Assembly: GCA_025465465.1 (NCBI GenBank)
Contig: JAODND010000072.1
Span: 1 to 42,166, forward strand
Length of the DNA stretch: 42,166 bases
Direction of reading: 5' to 3'
DNA from: Frankiales bacterium
GTDB taxonomy: Bacteria > Actinomycetota > Actinomycetes > Mycobacteriales > SCTD01
The notes below the pieces were generated by a model. It ran no database searches and was not told where the DNA came from. It saw nothing but the letters and a program-made list of their open reading frames with translations. Shown piece by piece: positions 31,091-37,846 of this stretch. The translations under genes were made by a program, and so were the position numbers. How positions within the stretch are numbered: position 1 is the stretch's first letter; every line of letters begins with the position of its first letter.

Positions 31091-31107
31091 GTCCGGCCTA
31101 TCCGGAC
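31091..31107. terminator. Small hairpin between convergent genes
   Basis: GTCCGG-CCTAT-CCGGAC forms a perfect 6-bp stem with a 5-base loop. It lies just after the cupredoxin stop and covers the stop codon of the convergent membrane-protein gene. There is no T-run, so intrinsic termination is uncertain. Confidence 0.4.
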
Positions 31108-31889
31108 ACCGAGACGGGTTGTGCGTCGCGATCGGTGCGGGCGACCAGGCCGACCAGGGCCACGATCAGGAACCCAAGCCCCAGCACCACGGTCAGGTCC
31201 CCGAGGCCGAGACCGCTGAGGTTGTGCGGTTTTGCCAACCCGTCCGCCAGGGACGCGCCGAGCGGCCGGGTCATCACATAGGCAAACCAGAACGAAAAGA
31301 TGGGATTCCAGCCCAGCCGCAGATGTCCGACAGCGGGGATCACGATCACCGCCGCGAACACGGCGGCCGACGGCAGGTATCCCAGATGCAGCGTGTAGGC
31401 CGTGAAGTCGCCCAATGCCGTGCCCATCGCGAAGGTCGCCACGACTGCTGCCCAATAGAAGGCCTCCCGTCGTGCGGTGTCGACCGCATGGATCGACAGG
31501 GTCCCTTCGGTGCGATGCCATCCAAAGAACACCGCGGCCAGCGTCAGCGCATAGATCACACTCGAGGCGGTGTATGGAACGCCTAGCGCGACGTGCATGA
31601 CGTCGGCGGCCATGGTGCCGAAGACACCGACCATCACCACCGCAAACCAGTAGGTCCAGGCCCAATACCGGCGCCTCCTGAACTGCAGAACCAGGGCAAA
31701 AAGGAACCCGGCGAAGCCCAGCACGACCGCCAGCTCCGGCGCCATGACATGGACGAGATAGTCCGATGTCGACTCACCCATCGCCGTGGACAGCCCCTTG
31801 ATCGCCCAGAAGGCCACTGTGATCTGCGGAACGCGCAAGGCGCCGGGGCGTACCAGCCAGGCCCGAGACGGCCGGTCGAATGACGTCAC
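31098..31889 (-). CDS. COG4705-type membrane protein
   Basis: The 263-residue protein has about eight hydrophobic segments and matches the COG4705 family: 'VPQITVAFWAIKGLSTAMGESTSDYLV', 'FRRRRYWAWTYWFAVVMVGVFGTMAADV', 'RTEGTLSIHAVDTARREAFYWAAVVATFAMGTALGD', and 'VMTRPLGASLADGLAKP'. It appears to contain an internal repeat of four-helix units, each with a conserved aspartate in a 'T..GE..SD' or 'TALGDF' type motif. The biochemical role is not established in general. The start is GTG 31889. It is convergent with the cupredoxin gene and divergent from the small gene at 31985. Confidence 0.8.
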   Translation of the reverse strand: MTSFDRPSRAWLVRPGALRVPQITVAFWAIKGLSTAMGESTSDYLVHVMAPELAVVLGFAGFLFALVLQFRRRRYWAWTYWFAVVMVGVFGTMAADVMHVALGVPYTASSVIYALTLAAVFFGWHRTEGTLSIHAVDTARREAFYWAAVVATFAMGTALGDFTAYTLHLGYLPSAAVFAAVIVIPAVGHLRLGWNPIFSFWFAYVMTRPLGASLADGLAKPHNLSGLGLGDLTVVLGLGFLIVALVGLVARTDRDAQPVSVSG

Positions 31890-31984
31890 CGGGACACCGT
31901 AAAGAGGTCCACCTGAACGTGGCCTGGATGCCGCCTCGACAGCCTCTGGTGGGCGCCGCCGTCCCGGCGTGTGATCATTGAGGT

Positions 31985-32173
31985 GTGCGCACTCTCCTTG
32001 CAGCTGGACAACTTCTCGTCGTCGAGTCGGAGGAGGACGCCTGGCTCGGTACGGCGGAGGTCGTCGGTGACCTCCTCATCATCCGTTCGGGATTCCGTGG
32101 CCACCCCGTCCTCCTCCCGTTGGAGGACGTGCGCCGCATCACGCCGGCCGACGAGTGCGAAGACGTCGAATAG
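31985..32173 (+). CDS. Small acidic protein upstream of the Smr-domain gene
   Basis: The 62-residue product is mostly short beta-like segments ('LLVVESEEDAWLGTAEVVGDLLIIRSGF', 'VLLPLEDVRRI') and an acidic tail. No family is recognised, though the pattern resembles a small barrel. Its TAG lies 10 bases before the ATG of the Smr-domain gene, so they form an operon. The start is GTG 31985; a GTG two bases earlier is out of frame. Confidence 0.55.
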   Translation: MRTLLAAGQLLVVESEEDAWLGTAEVVGDLLIIRSGFRGHPVLLPLEDVRRITPADECEDVE

Positions 32174-32183
32174 GGCGAACCGC

Positions 32184-32438
32184 ATGAAGCTCAAGCTCGA
32201 TCTCCACGAGATGTACAACCGCGGCGCTGAGATCGACCGAGCCCTCCAGGAAGTCATCAACGAGGCCGTCCGCATCCGGGCCAAGACCGTCGAGATCATC
32301 CCCGGAAAGGGATCCGGCGCGCTCAAGAAGCATGTGCTCCGATTCCTCGAGCGCAAGGACATCAAGGCGATGTACCACCGCGTGGAGAAGGACTCCGACA
32401 ACTTCGGCCGGGTGTTCGTCCACTTCACCTGGAAGTAG
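32184..32438 (+). CDS. Smr-domain protein (small MutS-related)
   Basis: The 84-residue protein is a stand-alone Smr domain: 'LDLHEMYNRGAEIDRALQEVINEAVRIRAKTVEIIPGKGSGALKKHVLRFL'. The motifs 'LDLH' and 'GKGSG.LK' are those of the nuclease-associated Smr fold. Such domains bind or cut DNA or mRNA (for example in ribosome rescue or mismatch pathways), but a single domain of this size has an unknown target. Its TAG abuts the stop of the convergent CtaG-like gene with no gap. Confidence 0.85.
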   Translation: MKLKLDLHEMYNRGAEIDRALQEVINEAVRIRAKTVEIIPGKGSGALKKHVLRFLERKDIKAMYHRVEKDSDNFGRVFVHFTWK

Positions 32439-33299
32439 CTATGGCGGTGGGTCGTCGGTCCACCCGTGGCGGCGGGCACGATCGGCCAGGGGCCCGGCAT
32501 CCTGCTCCCACCAGGGCCGCTGCTCATCGTCGCCGACAGCCTGTGACCCTTCCGACGCCTGGTCCAGATGGGCGTCGACCCGATCGGCTTCGACGGCGTC
32601 GGCGCGCATCCAACGGGTGAGCAGCAGGACCAGCGCCGGAAGGCCGACGAGCTCGCTCAGGGCGATCATCGCCGTGCCGCCGATCTGCTGGTCCGTCAAG
32701 GCGGACGGGCCCCAGGAGCGGCCATGCTTGCTGTACCAATCGGCCGCGATGACGCCGTGCGTCGCGAGCACCGCGAGCCCGGGAATCGCGTCGAGGAGAC
32801 CGTCGACGAACCCGACGAGAGCCCGCGCCGCGAAGGACCCTCCGTGTTCCTGCAGCAGCGGCCCCAGGAAGAGGCATCCCACGCCGACCAGCAGCAGGTG
32901 GGTGAAGGCGAACAACCACGCATGCTGGAGCCGGGCCTGGTCCCACCCGCTGACATAGATGGCGGTGAGGGTCCCGGTGGCCAGGACGGAGCCGGCCAGC
33001 GGCGACAGCCTCCAGGTGCGGGTACCTGCCATGACGAGCGGGATCGGGACGAGCGTCAGGAGCAGCACGTCCTGCACCGCCAGCACCCAGAACAGCGTGT
33101 GGTCATACACCCCTAGGAACGAGCACGTGACGACGACAAGGCCCAGCACTCCCAGCCCGGTCATCGTCAGGTCCTTGGCAGACCGTCGCCGTCCCCTGGC
33201 GAGGTAGGTGAGCACAGCAACCGCGAGCAGGACGACGGTCGGGAGGTCCAGGTCCCAGCTGGTCAAGCCCCTGCCGGGAGTCAGTGGCGGCAGCGTCAT
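32439..33299 (-). CDS. CtaG-like cytochrome c oxidase assembly family membrane protein
   Basis: The 286-residue protein has about seven helices in the caa3-CtaG pattern: an N-terminal 'LTSWDLDLPTVVLLAVAVLTYLARGRRR', then 'YDHTLFWVLAVQDVLLLTLVPIPLVMAGT', 'HAWLFAFTHLLLVGVGCLFLGPLLQE', and 'TDQQIGGTAMIALSELVGLPAL'. In typical members the second motif reads H.VQH; here it is AVQD, so the histidines that may handle copper or heme are missing. It is probably an assembly factor or a diverged paralogue. The ATG at 33299 is chosen since the domain begins right after it; a longer start at 33413 adds unstructured sequence. A cupredoxin lipoprotein gene lies 1.4 kb away. Confidence 0.7.
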   Translation of the reverse strand: MTLPPLTPGRGLTSWDLDLPTVVLLAVAVLTYLARGRRRSAKDLTMTGLGVLGLVVVTCSFLGVYDHTLFWVLAVQDVLLLTLVPIPLVMAGTRTWRLSPLAGSVLATGTLTAIYVSGWDQARLQHAWLFAFTHLLLVGVGCLFLGPLLQEHGGSFAARALVGFVDGLLDAIPGLAVLATHGVIAADWYSKHGRSWGPSALTDQQIGGTAMIALSELVGLPALVLLLTRWMRADAVEADRVDAHLDQASEGSQAVGDDEQRPWWEQDAGPLADRARRHGWTDDPPP

Positions 33300-33403
33300 G
33301 TCGTCAGTGTTTCGCGCGGGCCGAGCTCGTCGCCGACCACCCCAGTGGACTGTCGGGACCTTGGCCTCTAGGGAAGGCCTGACGCTTCGACGATGGTGCT
33401 TGC

Positions 33404-35563
33404 ATGAGCCCATCTGCGCCGAGCTCCATGAGCAGCAGGAGTCTGCGACTGCGGTGGAACCGTGCCGTTGCCGCGATCACCGTGTCACTGCTCGCGTGCG
33501 GGGTCGTCAGCGTGGGCGGCTCGGTCTACCTGGTGTCGGCCTACCGCCAGACGGCCCATGCTCTTGAGGCGCAGTCCAGCTCGATCGCCAACCTCCGGGC
33601 CTCCGTGGTGGTCGAGACGATCGCGCTGTCAAAAGCGGCGGGTGACCCGACCAGGCTCCGCGCGGCGGCCGTCGACGGCCTCTCCATCGACACCGCGTTC
33701 GTACAGGAGATGGCTACTGCCGGGCAGACGGCGCTGCGTGAGGGACGCCTCACCTGGACGGCCGCCGTGCAGTCCATCCTCGCGCTCGATCCCGCAACAC
33801 CGAGCGCCAAGCGAGTGGCCGCGATCGGTCTGGTGCTCAGCGTCCAGGCGCCCAGGGTTCTGGCGCTGCTGGACGAGGCGGCCACGGCCAGCCGCGCTGC
33901 GGCCCGGCTGCAACTCGCGGCGCACCGCCGCGCGGCCACCTGGATCATCGGGGGGCTCACCGTGGCCAGCCTGCTCGGGCTGGCGCAGCTGGTGCGGTTC
34001 GGCCGCCGCCTGTCCCATGACGTCCTGGCGCCGGTGGACCGGCTGCGCTCGTCGGTCAACCTGCTCGCCGCCGGCGATCTCAGCCATCGTGCCGAGGTGT
34101 ACTCAGGCGACGAGCTGGGGGCGCTGGCTGTCAGCTTCAACTCCATGGCCGACGCGATCGCCAACAGCCAGCGGGTGCTGTCCGAGCAGGCGAACCATGA
34201 CGCACTGACCGGGCTGGCCAACAGCTCGCTGTTCCGGCGCAGGGTGGACGAGTCGCTGTCCAGAGACGATCGTCGCGCCGGCACCCAAGCCGTCCTCTTC
34301 CTCGACCTTGACGACTTCAAGGACGTCAACGACCAGCTCGGCCACACCGCCGGCGACGAGCTGTTGCGCGAGGTCGCGAGTCGTCTGAACCGCATCATCC
34401 GCCCGCAGGACCTTGTTGCCCGACTCGGTGGCGACGAGTTTGCCCTGCATCTCGACGGGATCCCCGACGTCCGAGCTGCCGTCCAGCTGGCCGAACGGGC
34501 GGTGTCCGTGCTGGCGGAGCCCATCAACGTCGGCGGCGAGTCGGTCCAGGTGGGAGTCAGTGTCGGAGTGGCGATGCGACACGCGGACAGCAGAGTCGGC
34601 AGCATCATGCAGCAAGCCGACATGGCGATGTACTCGGCAAAGGGGCACGGCAAGAACCGGGTCGAGTGCTATGACCAGTCCCTCCATCGGGCCGACGCAG
34701 AGCACCGTGCGTTGAAGGCCGACATCCACGCGGCGGCCGGCCGCGACGAGCTCGTCCTCGACTATCAACCGGTCGTCGACCTGGACACCGGAGCACTGGT
34801 TGCCGTCGAGGCGCTCGTGCGCTGGCAGCATCCGACCCGGGGACTGCTGCCGCCGTCGGCGTTCATCGAGCTGGCCGAGCAGACCGGTGCGATCATCAGC
34901 ATCGGCGAATGGGTCCTGCGCACGGCGACCGAACAGATGCACAACTGGCAGCGCCGCTATCTGCAGGCCCCACTGGCTGTGGCGGTCAACGTCTCGGCGC
35001 GCCAGCTGATGGCAGCTGACTTCCCTCGACGCGTCCAAGAGATCCTCGTCGCGTCAGACCTCGACCCTGCCAGCCTGGTCCTGGAGGTCACGGAGTCGGT
35101 CCTGGTCGACGACACCAGCAAGGCGGCGGCAGCCCTCGGTGAGCTGCGCCAACTCGGGATCCGCGTCTCCATTGACGACTTCGGTACGGGCTTCGCCTCG
35201 ATCGGCTACCTGCGGACCCTTCCCGTCGACAGCTTGAAGATCGACCGGTCGTTCGTCTCCGGGCCGCAGGCCCACGGCCCAGGGGTCAAGTTCCTGGAAG
35301 CGGTCATCACGCTCGGACGGCAGCTGGGCCTCGAGATCATCCCCGAGGGCATCGAGCACCCAGAAGAGCTCGCCCGGCTGCGGGCCCTCGGGTGCCGGGT
35401 CGGTCAGGGCTTCCTGCTGTCCAGGCCGGTTCCTGCGGGCGACATCGAGACCTGGCTCAGTGGAGCCGTGCCACCACTGCCCATCGAGTTCTACGGGACT
35501 ACCCTGCCTACCGACGTCCCCATCCCCAGCCCGCGACCGGCAGAACGGCCGACGGTGCCGTGA
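33404..35563 (+). CDS. Membrane HAMP-GGDEF-EAL c-di-GMP enzyme
   Basis: The 719-residue protein has a helix at about 21-44, an external sensor region of about 135 residues, a second helix at about 182-199, a HAMP linker with 'VLAPVDRLRSSVNLLAAGDLSHR', a GGDEF domain (LGGDEF near 342) and an EAL domain ('VEALVRW' near 468, 'DDFGTGFAS', 'LKIDRSF', 'PEGIE'). Both active-site signatures look complete, so it could both make and break c-di-GMP in response to an external cue. It is convergent with the receiver gene that follows, with only a small hairpin between. The first ATG of the frame is used; another lies 24 bases later. Confidence 0.92.
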   Translation: MSPSAPSSMSSRSLRLRWNRAVAAITVSLLACGVVSVGGSVYLVSAYRQTAHALEAQSSSIANLRASVVVETIALSKAAGDPTRLRAAAVDGLSIDTAFVQEMATAGQTALREGRLTWTAAVQSILALDPATPSAKRVAAIGLVLSVQAPRVLALLDEAATASRAAARLQLAAHRRAATWIIGGLTVASLLGLAQLVRFGRRLSHDVLAPVDRLRSSVNLLAAGDLSHRAEVYSGDELGALAVSFNSMADAIANSQRVLSEQANHDALTGLANSSLFRRRVDESLSRDDRRAGTQAVLFLDLDDFKDVNDQLGHTAGDELLREVASRLNRIIRPQDLVARLGGDEFALHLDGIPDVRAAVQLAERAVSVLAEPINVGGESVQVGVSVGVAMRHADSRVGSIMQQADMAMYSAKGHGKNRVECYDQSLHRADAEHRALKADIHAAAGRDELVLDYQPVVDLDTGALVAVEALVRWQHPTRGLLPPSAFIELAEQTGAIISIGEWVLRTATEQMHNWQRRYLQAPLAVAVNVSARQLMAADFPRRVQEILVASDLDPASLVLEVTESVLVDDTSKAAAALGELRQLGIRVSIDDFGTGFASIGYLRTLPVDSLKIDRSFVSGPQAHGPGVKFLEAVITLGRQLGLEIIPEGIEHPEELARLRALGCRVGQGFLLSRPVPAGDIETWLSGAVPPLPIEFYGTTLPTDVPIPSPRPAERPTVP

Positions 35564-35568
35564 CGTTC

Positions 35569-35585
35569 CCGGCGGGCTACGCCGG
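35569..35585. terminator. Small hairpin between convergent genes
   Basis: CCGGCG-GGCTA-CGCCGG is a perfect 6-bp stem with a 5-base loop between the GGDEF-EAL stop and the convergent receiver gene, whose stop codon sits in the loop. It has the same geometry as the hairpin at 31091-31107. It lacks a T-run. Confidence 0.4.
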
Positions 35586-36023
35586 TTCGGGGAGGCTCGC
35601 GATGTCCATCCAGTACCTCGCCAGCTCGCCGACGCCCTCACGAAGCCCGGTGAGGCTGGCGGCCTTCGTGACATAGGAGTTGGCGCCGCGTGCGTAGCTC
35701 TCGCTGATGTCCTCGACGCGGTCCGACGAGCTGAGCACGACGACCGGGATCCGGCTGAGCTGCTCGTCCTCACGCATCTCGGCGAGCACCTCGAGCCCGT
35801 TCTTCTTCGGCATCTTGAGGTCCAGGACGACGAGATGCGGCCGCGGCGCGTCGGCGTAGTCACCCTGCTGCCGGAGATAGTCGAGCAGCTGCTCGCCGTC
35901 GGTGACGGTGTGCATGTGCAGGTCGCCACCGTGTGCCTCTTGGAAGGCCCGGGTCGTGAAGAAGGCGTGGTCGCTGTTGTCCTCGGCGAGCAGCACCCGG
36001 GCCGTAACGGTCGGGGGGGTCAT
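35577..36023 (-). CDS. Rcp1-like single-domain response regulator
   Basis: The 148-residue protein is a receiver only: 'VLLAEDNSDHAFFTTRAFQE', phosphoacceptor in 'HLVVLDLKMPKKNGLEVLAEM', 'IPVVVLSSSDRVEDISESYARGANSYVTK'. The 'LDLKMPKKNGLEVL' and 'GANSYVTKP'-like patterns and the insertion 'DYLRQQGDYADAPRP' are typical of Rcp1-type regulators that accept phosphate from phytochrome-like or membrane kinases. It has no output domain. Its ATG overlaps the stop of the kinase gene (ATGA), so they are coupled. It is probably a shuttle between the kinase and a downstream output, possibly the receiver-GGDEF-EAL protein of the same operon. Confidence 0.92.
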   Translation of the reverse strand: MTPPTVTARVLLAEDNSDHAFFTTRAFQEAHGGDLHMHTVTDGEQLLDYLRQQGDYADAPRPHLVVLDLKMPKKNGLEVLAEMREDEQLSRIPVVVLSSSDRVEDISESYARGANSYVTKAASLTGLREGVGELARYWMDIASLPEPA

Positions 36024-37846
36024 CAGGCCTTCTCCTTCACAATGGGCAGGGAGGCATCGTGCCAGCCCTGGACGATCGAGCCCGGGAGCCCGATCCGTAC
36101 GGTCGTGCCTGTTGGGACACCGGGCGGCGGCCCTTCGAGTGTGATGGTCCCACCGGCAGCCTCGACGATCCGCTTGCAGATCGGCAAGCCCATGCCCGTA
36201 CCTGGGACGTCGGTGTGCGCGGCGTCGAGTCGCTCGAACACCTCGAAGGCCTTCTCCCGGTACGCCTCTGGGATGCCGCGTCCGGTGTCGCTGACGAGAA
36301 GGAGGGCACCGCTCCCGGACGTCTCCGCCGTCACGCGGACCTCGGCCGCCCCGACTGAGTGCTTGGCGGCGTTCTCGATGAGATTGGTGAGCAGCTGCCG
36401 GGCGCGCAGCTCGCTGAACCACAGCACCGGGAAGGCGCCGTCCACGCTGATGGTGGAGGTCGGGTGCAGCGCATGGACCTCCTCGGCGACCGACTTCGCC
36501 AGGGCTCCCAGGGACAGCGCCTGCGCGGCGGGTTCGCTGCGGCCGATGCGGGACAGCTCGAGAAGATCCTGGATCAGGTGCTGCATGTAGACGGCGTTGA
36601 CGGAGATCCGGTCGAGGTAGTGCTGGCCTTCGCCCTTGAGCTCGCCTTGGTGCTCCTGGGCGAGCACGTCGAGGTAGCCGAGCACGGAGATGATCGGGTT
36701 CCTGAGGTCGTGCGAGACGCTGTAGAGCAACGTCTGCAGCTCGGTGGTCGCTGCTTCGGCTGCCGCCCGGCTGGTGGCCTCGCTCTGGAAGAGCAGGCAG
36801 CGCTGCAGGGCGAGATCGACGAAGGACGCGACCCGATCGAGCAGCGACAGCTCGGCCCGTCCGTAGAGCGGGGCGAACACTCCTGGCCGCACGACGAGCC
36901 ACCCGATGCTGAGCCGACAGGCGAAGAGCCCGCCAGAGGTCACGATCACGTCCCCTTCGAGGGCGCTGTCGTTCAGCCCCACCAGCTCCGTCGACTCGAG
37001 GCCGACGGCGGCGAGCAGGGCACCCGTGTCGTCGACCAGGGCGGCCCCGCCGGCACCGAACAGCTGCGCGACGGCAGGGACGCTCGCGATGGCCACCTCC
37101 TGAGGGCTGACGGCGGACATCAGTCGGCGCTCGGTGGCCGCGAGCTCGGCCAGGTCGGCGCCGCGCCACGATGCCCGGAGCCAGTCCGGCAGCACGAAGG
37201 CCAGGGCCAGCAGCACGATGCCGAAGGCCCCGATGAGCGTGGTGACGACCTGGGCCGCCGTGCTGGGCGTTGCCGACGACCCGCTGGACACGAGGTCGGC
37301 GGCGACGACGAGGGCACCGGCGCCCAGGACGCGCATCCGGTTGCGGACGACCGCCGGCTGGCCGCGTCCGGCGGACCACAGCCCGCGAGCCGCAGCGATC
37401 GACTGCAAGGCCCAGCCGACCACGAGGAGCAGCACATACACCGTGAACCAGGTGCCGCGGGCCTCCCCGGGCTGCGGAAACCGCGGCGAGGCCAGGGTCG
37501 CGATGACGAGTGCGCCGGTGAGGATGAGCCCTGCGCGTGCCGTCCACGGCCGAACGGCGGTGAGAGACCGGGCAAACATCAGCAACGCGAACGGGACCAC
37601 GAGGAGCAGGCAGACGAGCACGACGGTGAAGCCGTGCTTGACCAGCGAGCCGTCGTCCTTCACCGGCACGAAGGCGGCCGCGAGGACGAGCCCCAGAACG
37701 CCGAACACCGCCAGCGCCCAGCCCGTCGCCGGGGAACGGCGCTCCCGGCGCAGCCGCACGAGGACCACGATGACCGTGACGCAGACAAGGAGCTCGAACC
37801 CCTGCGCGACGTGGAGCAGGACGGTGGGCTGGGCCGGCGCGCTCAT
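36023..37846 (-). CDS. Multi-helix membrane sensor histidine kinase
   Basis: The 607-residue protein begins with seven or so helices over residues 10-225, without large loops, resembling a 7TM sensor. A GAF-like region (about 240-350) follows, then the kinase: 'TLLYSVSHDLRNPIISVLGYLDVL' (phosphoacceptor His near 379), 'LLTNLIENAAKHSVG', 'VSDTGRGIPEAYREKAFEVFERL', 'GTGMGLPICKRIVEAAGGTI'. The kinase core is close to that of bacteriophytochrome-type kinases that use Rcp1-like receivers. The ATG at 37846 overlaps the stop of the upstream receiver-PAS-GGDEF-EAL gene, and its stop overlaps the next start. The ligand is unknown. Confidence 0.9.
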   Translation of the reverse strand: MSAPAQPTVLLHVAQGFELLVCVTVIVVLVRLRRERRSPATGWALAVFGVLGLVLAAAFVPVKDDGSLVKHGFTVVLVCLLLVVPFALLMFARSLTAVRPWTARAGLILTGALVIATLASPRFPQPGEARGTWFTVYVLLLVVGWALQSIAAARGLWSAGRGQPAVVRNRMRVLGAGALVVAADLVSSGSSATPSTAAQVVTTLIGAFGIVLLALAFVLPDWLRASWRGADLAELAATERRLMSAVSPQEVAIASVPAVAQLFGAGGAALVDDTGALLAAVGLESTELVGLNDSALEGDVIVTSGGLFACRLSIGWLVVRPGVFAPLYGRAELSLLDRVASFVDLALQRCLLFQSEATSRAAAEAATTELQTLLYSVSHDLRNPIISVLGYLDVLAQEHQGELKGEGQHYLDRISVNAVYMQHLIQDLLELSRIGRSEPAAQALSLGALAKSVAEEVHALHPTSTISVDGAFPVLWFSELRARQLLTNLIENAAKHSVGAAEVRVTAETSGSGALLLVSDTGRGIPEAYREKAFEVFERLDAAHTDVPGTGMGLPICKRIVEAAGGTITLEGPPPGVPTGTTVRIGLPGSIVQGWHDASLPIVKEKA

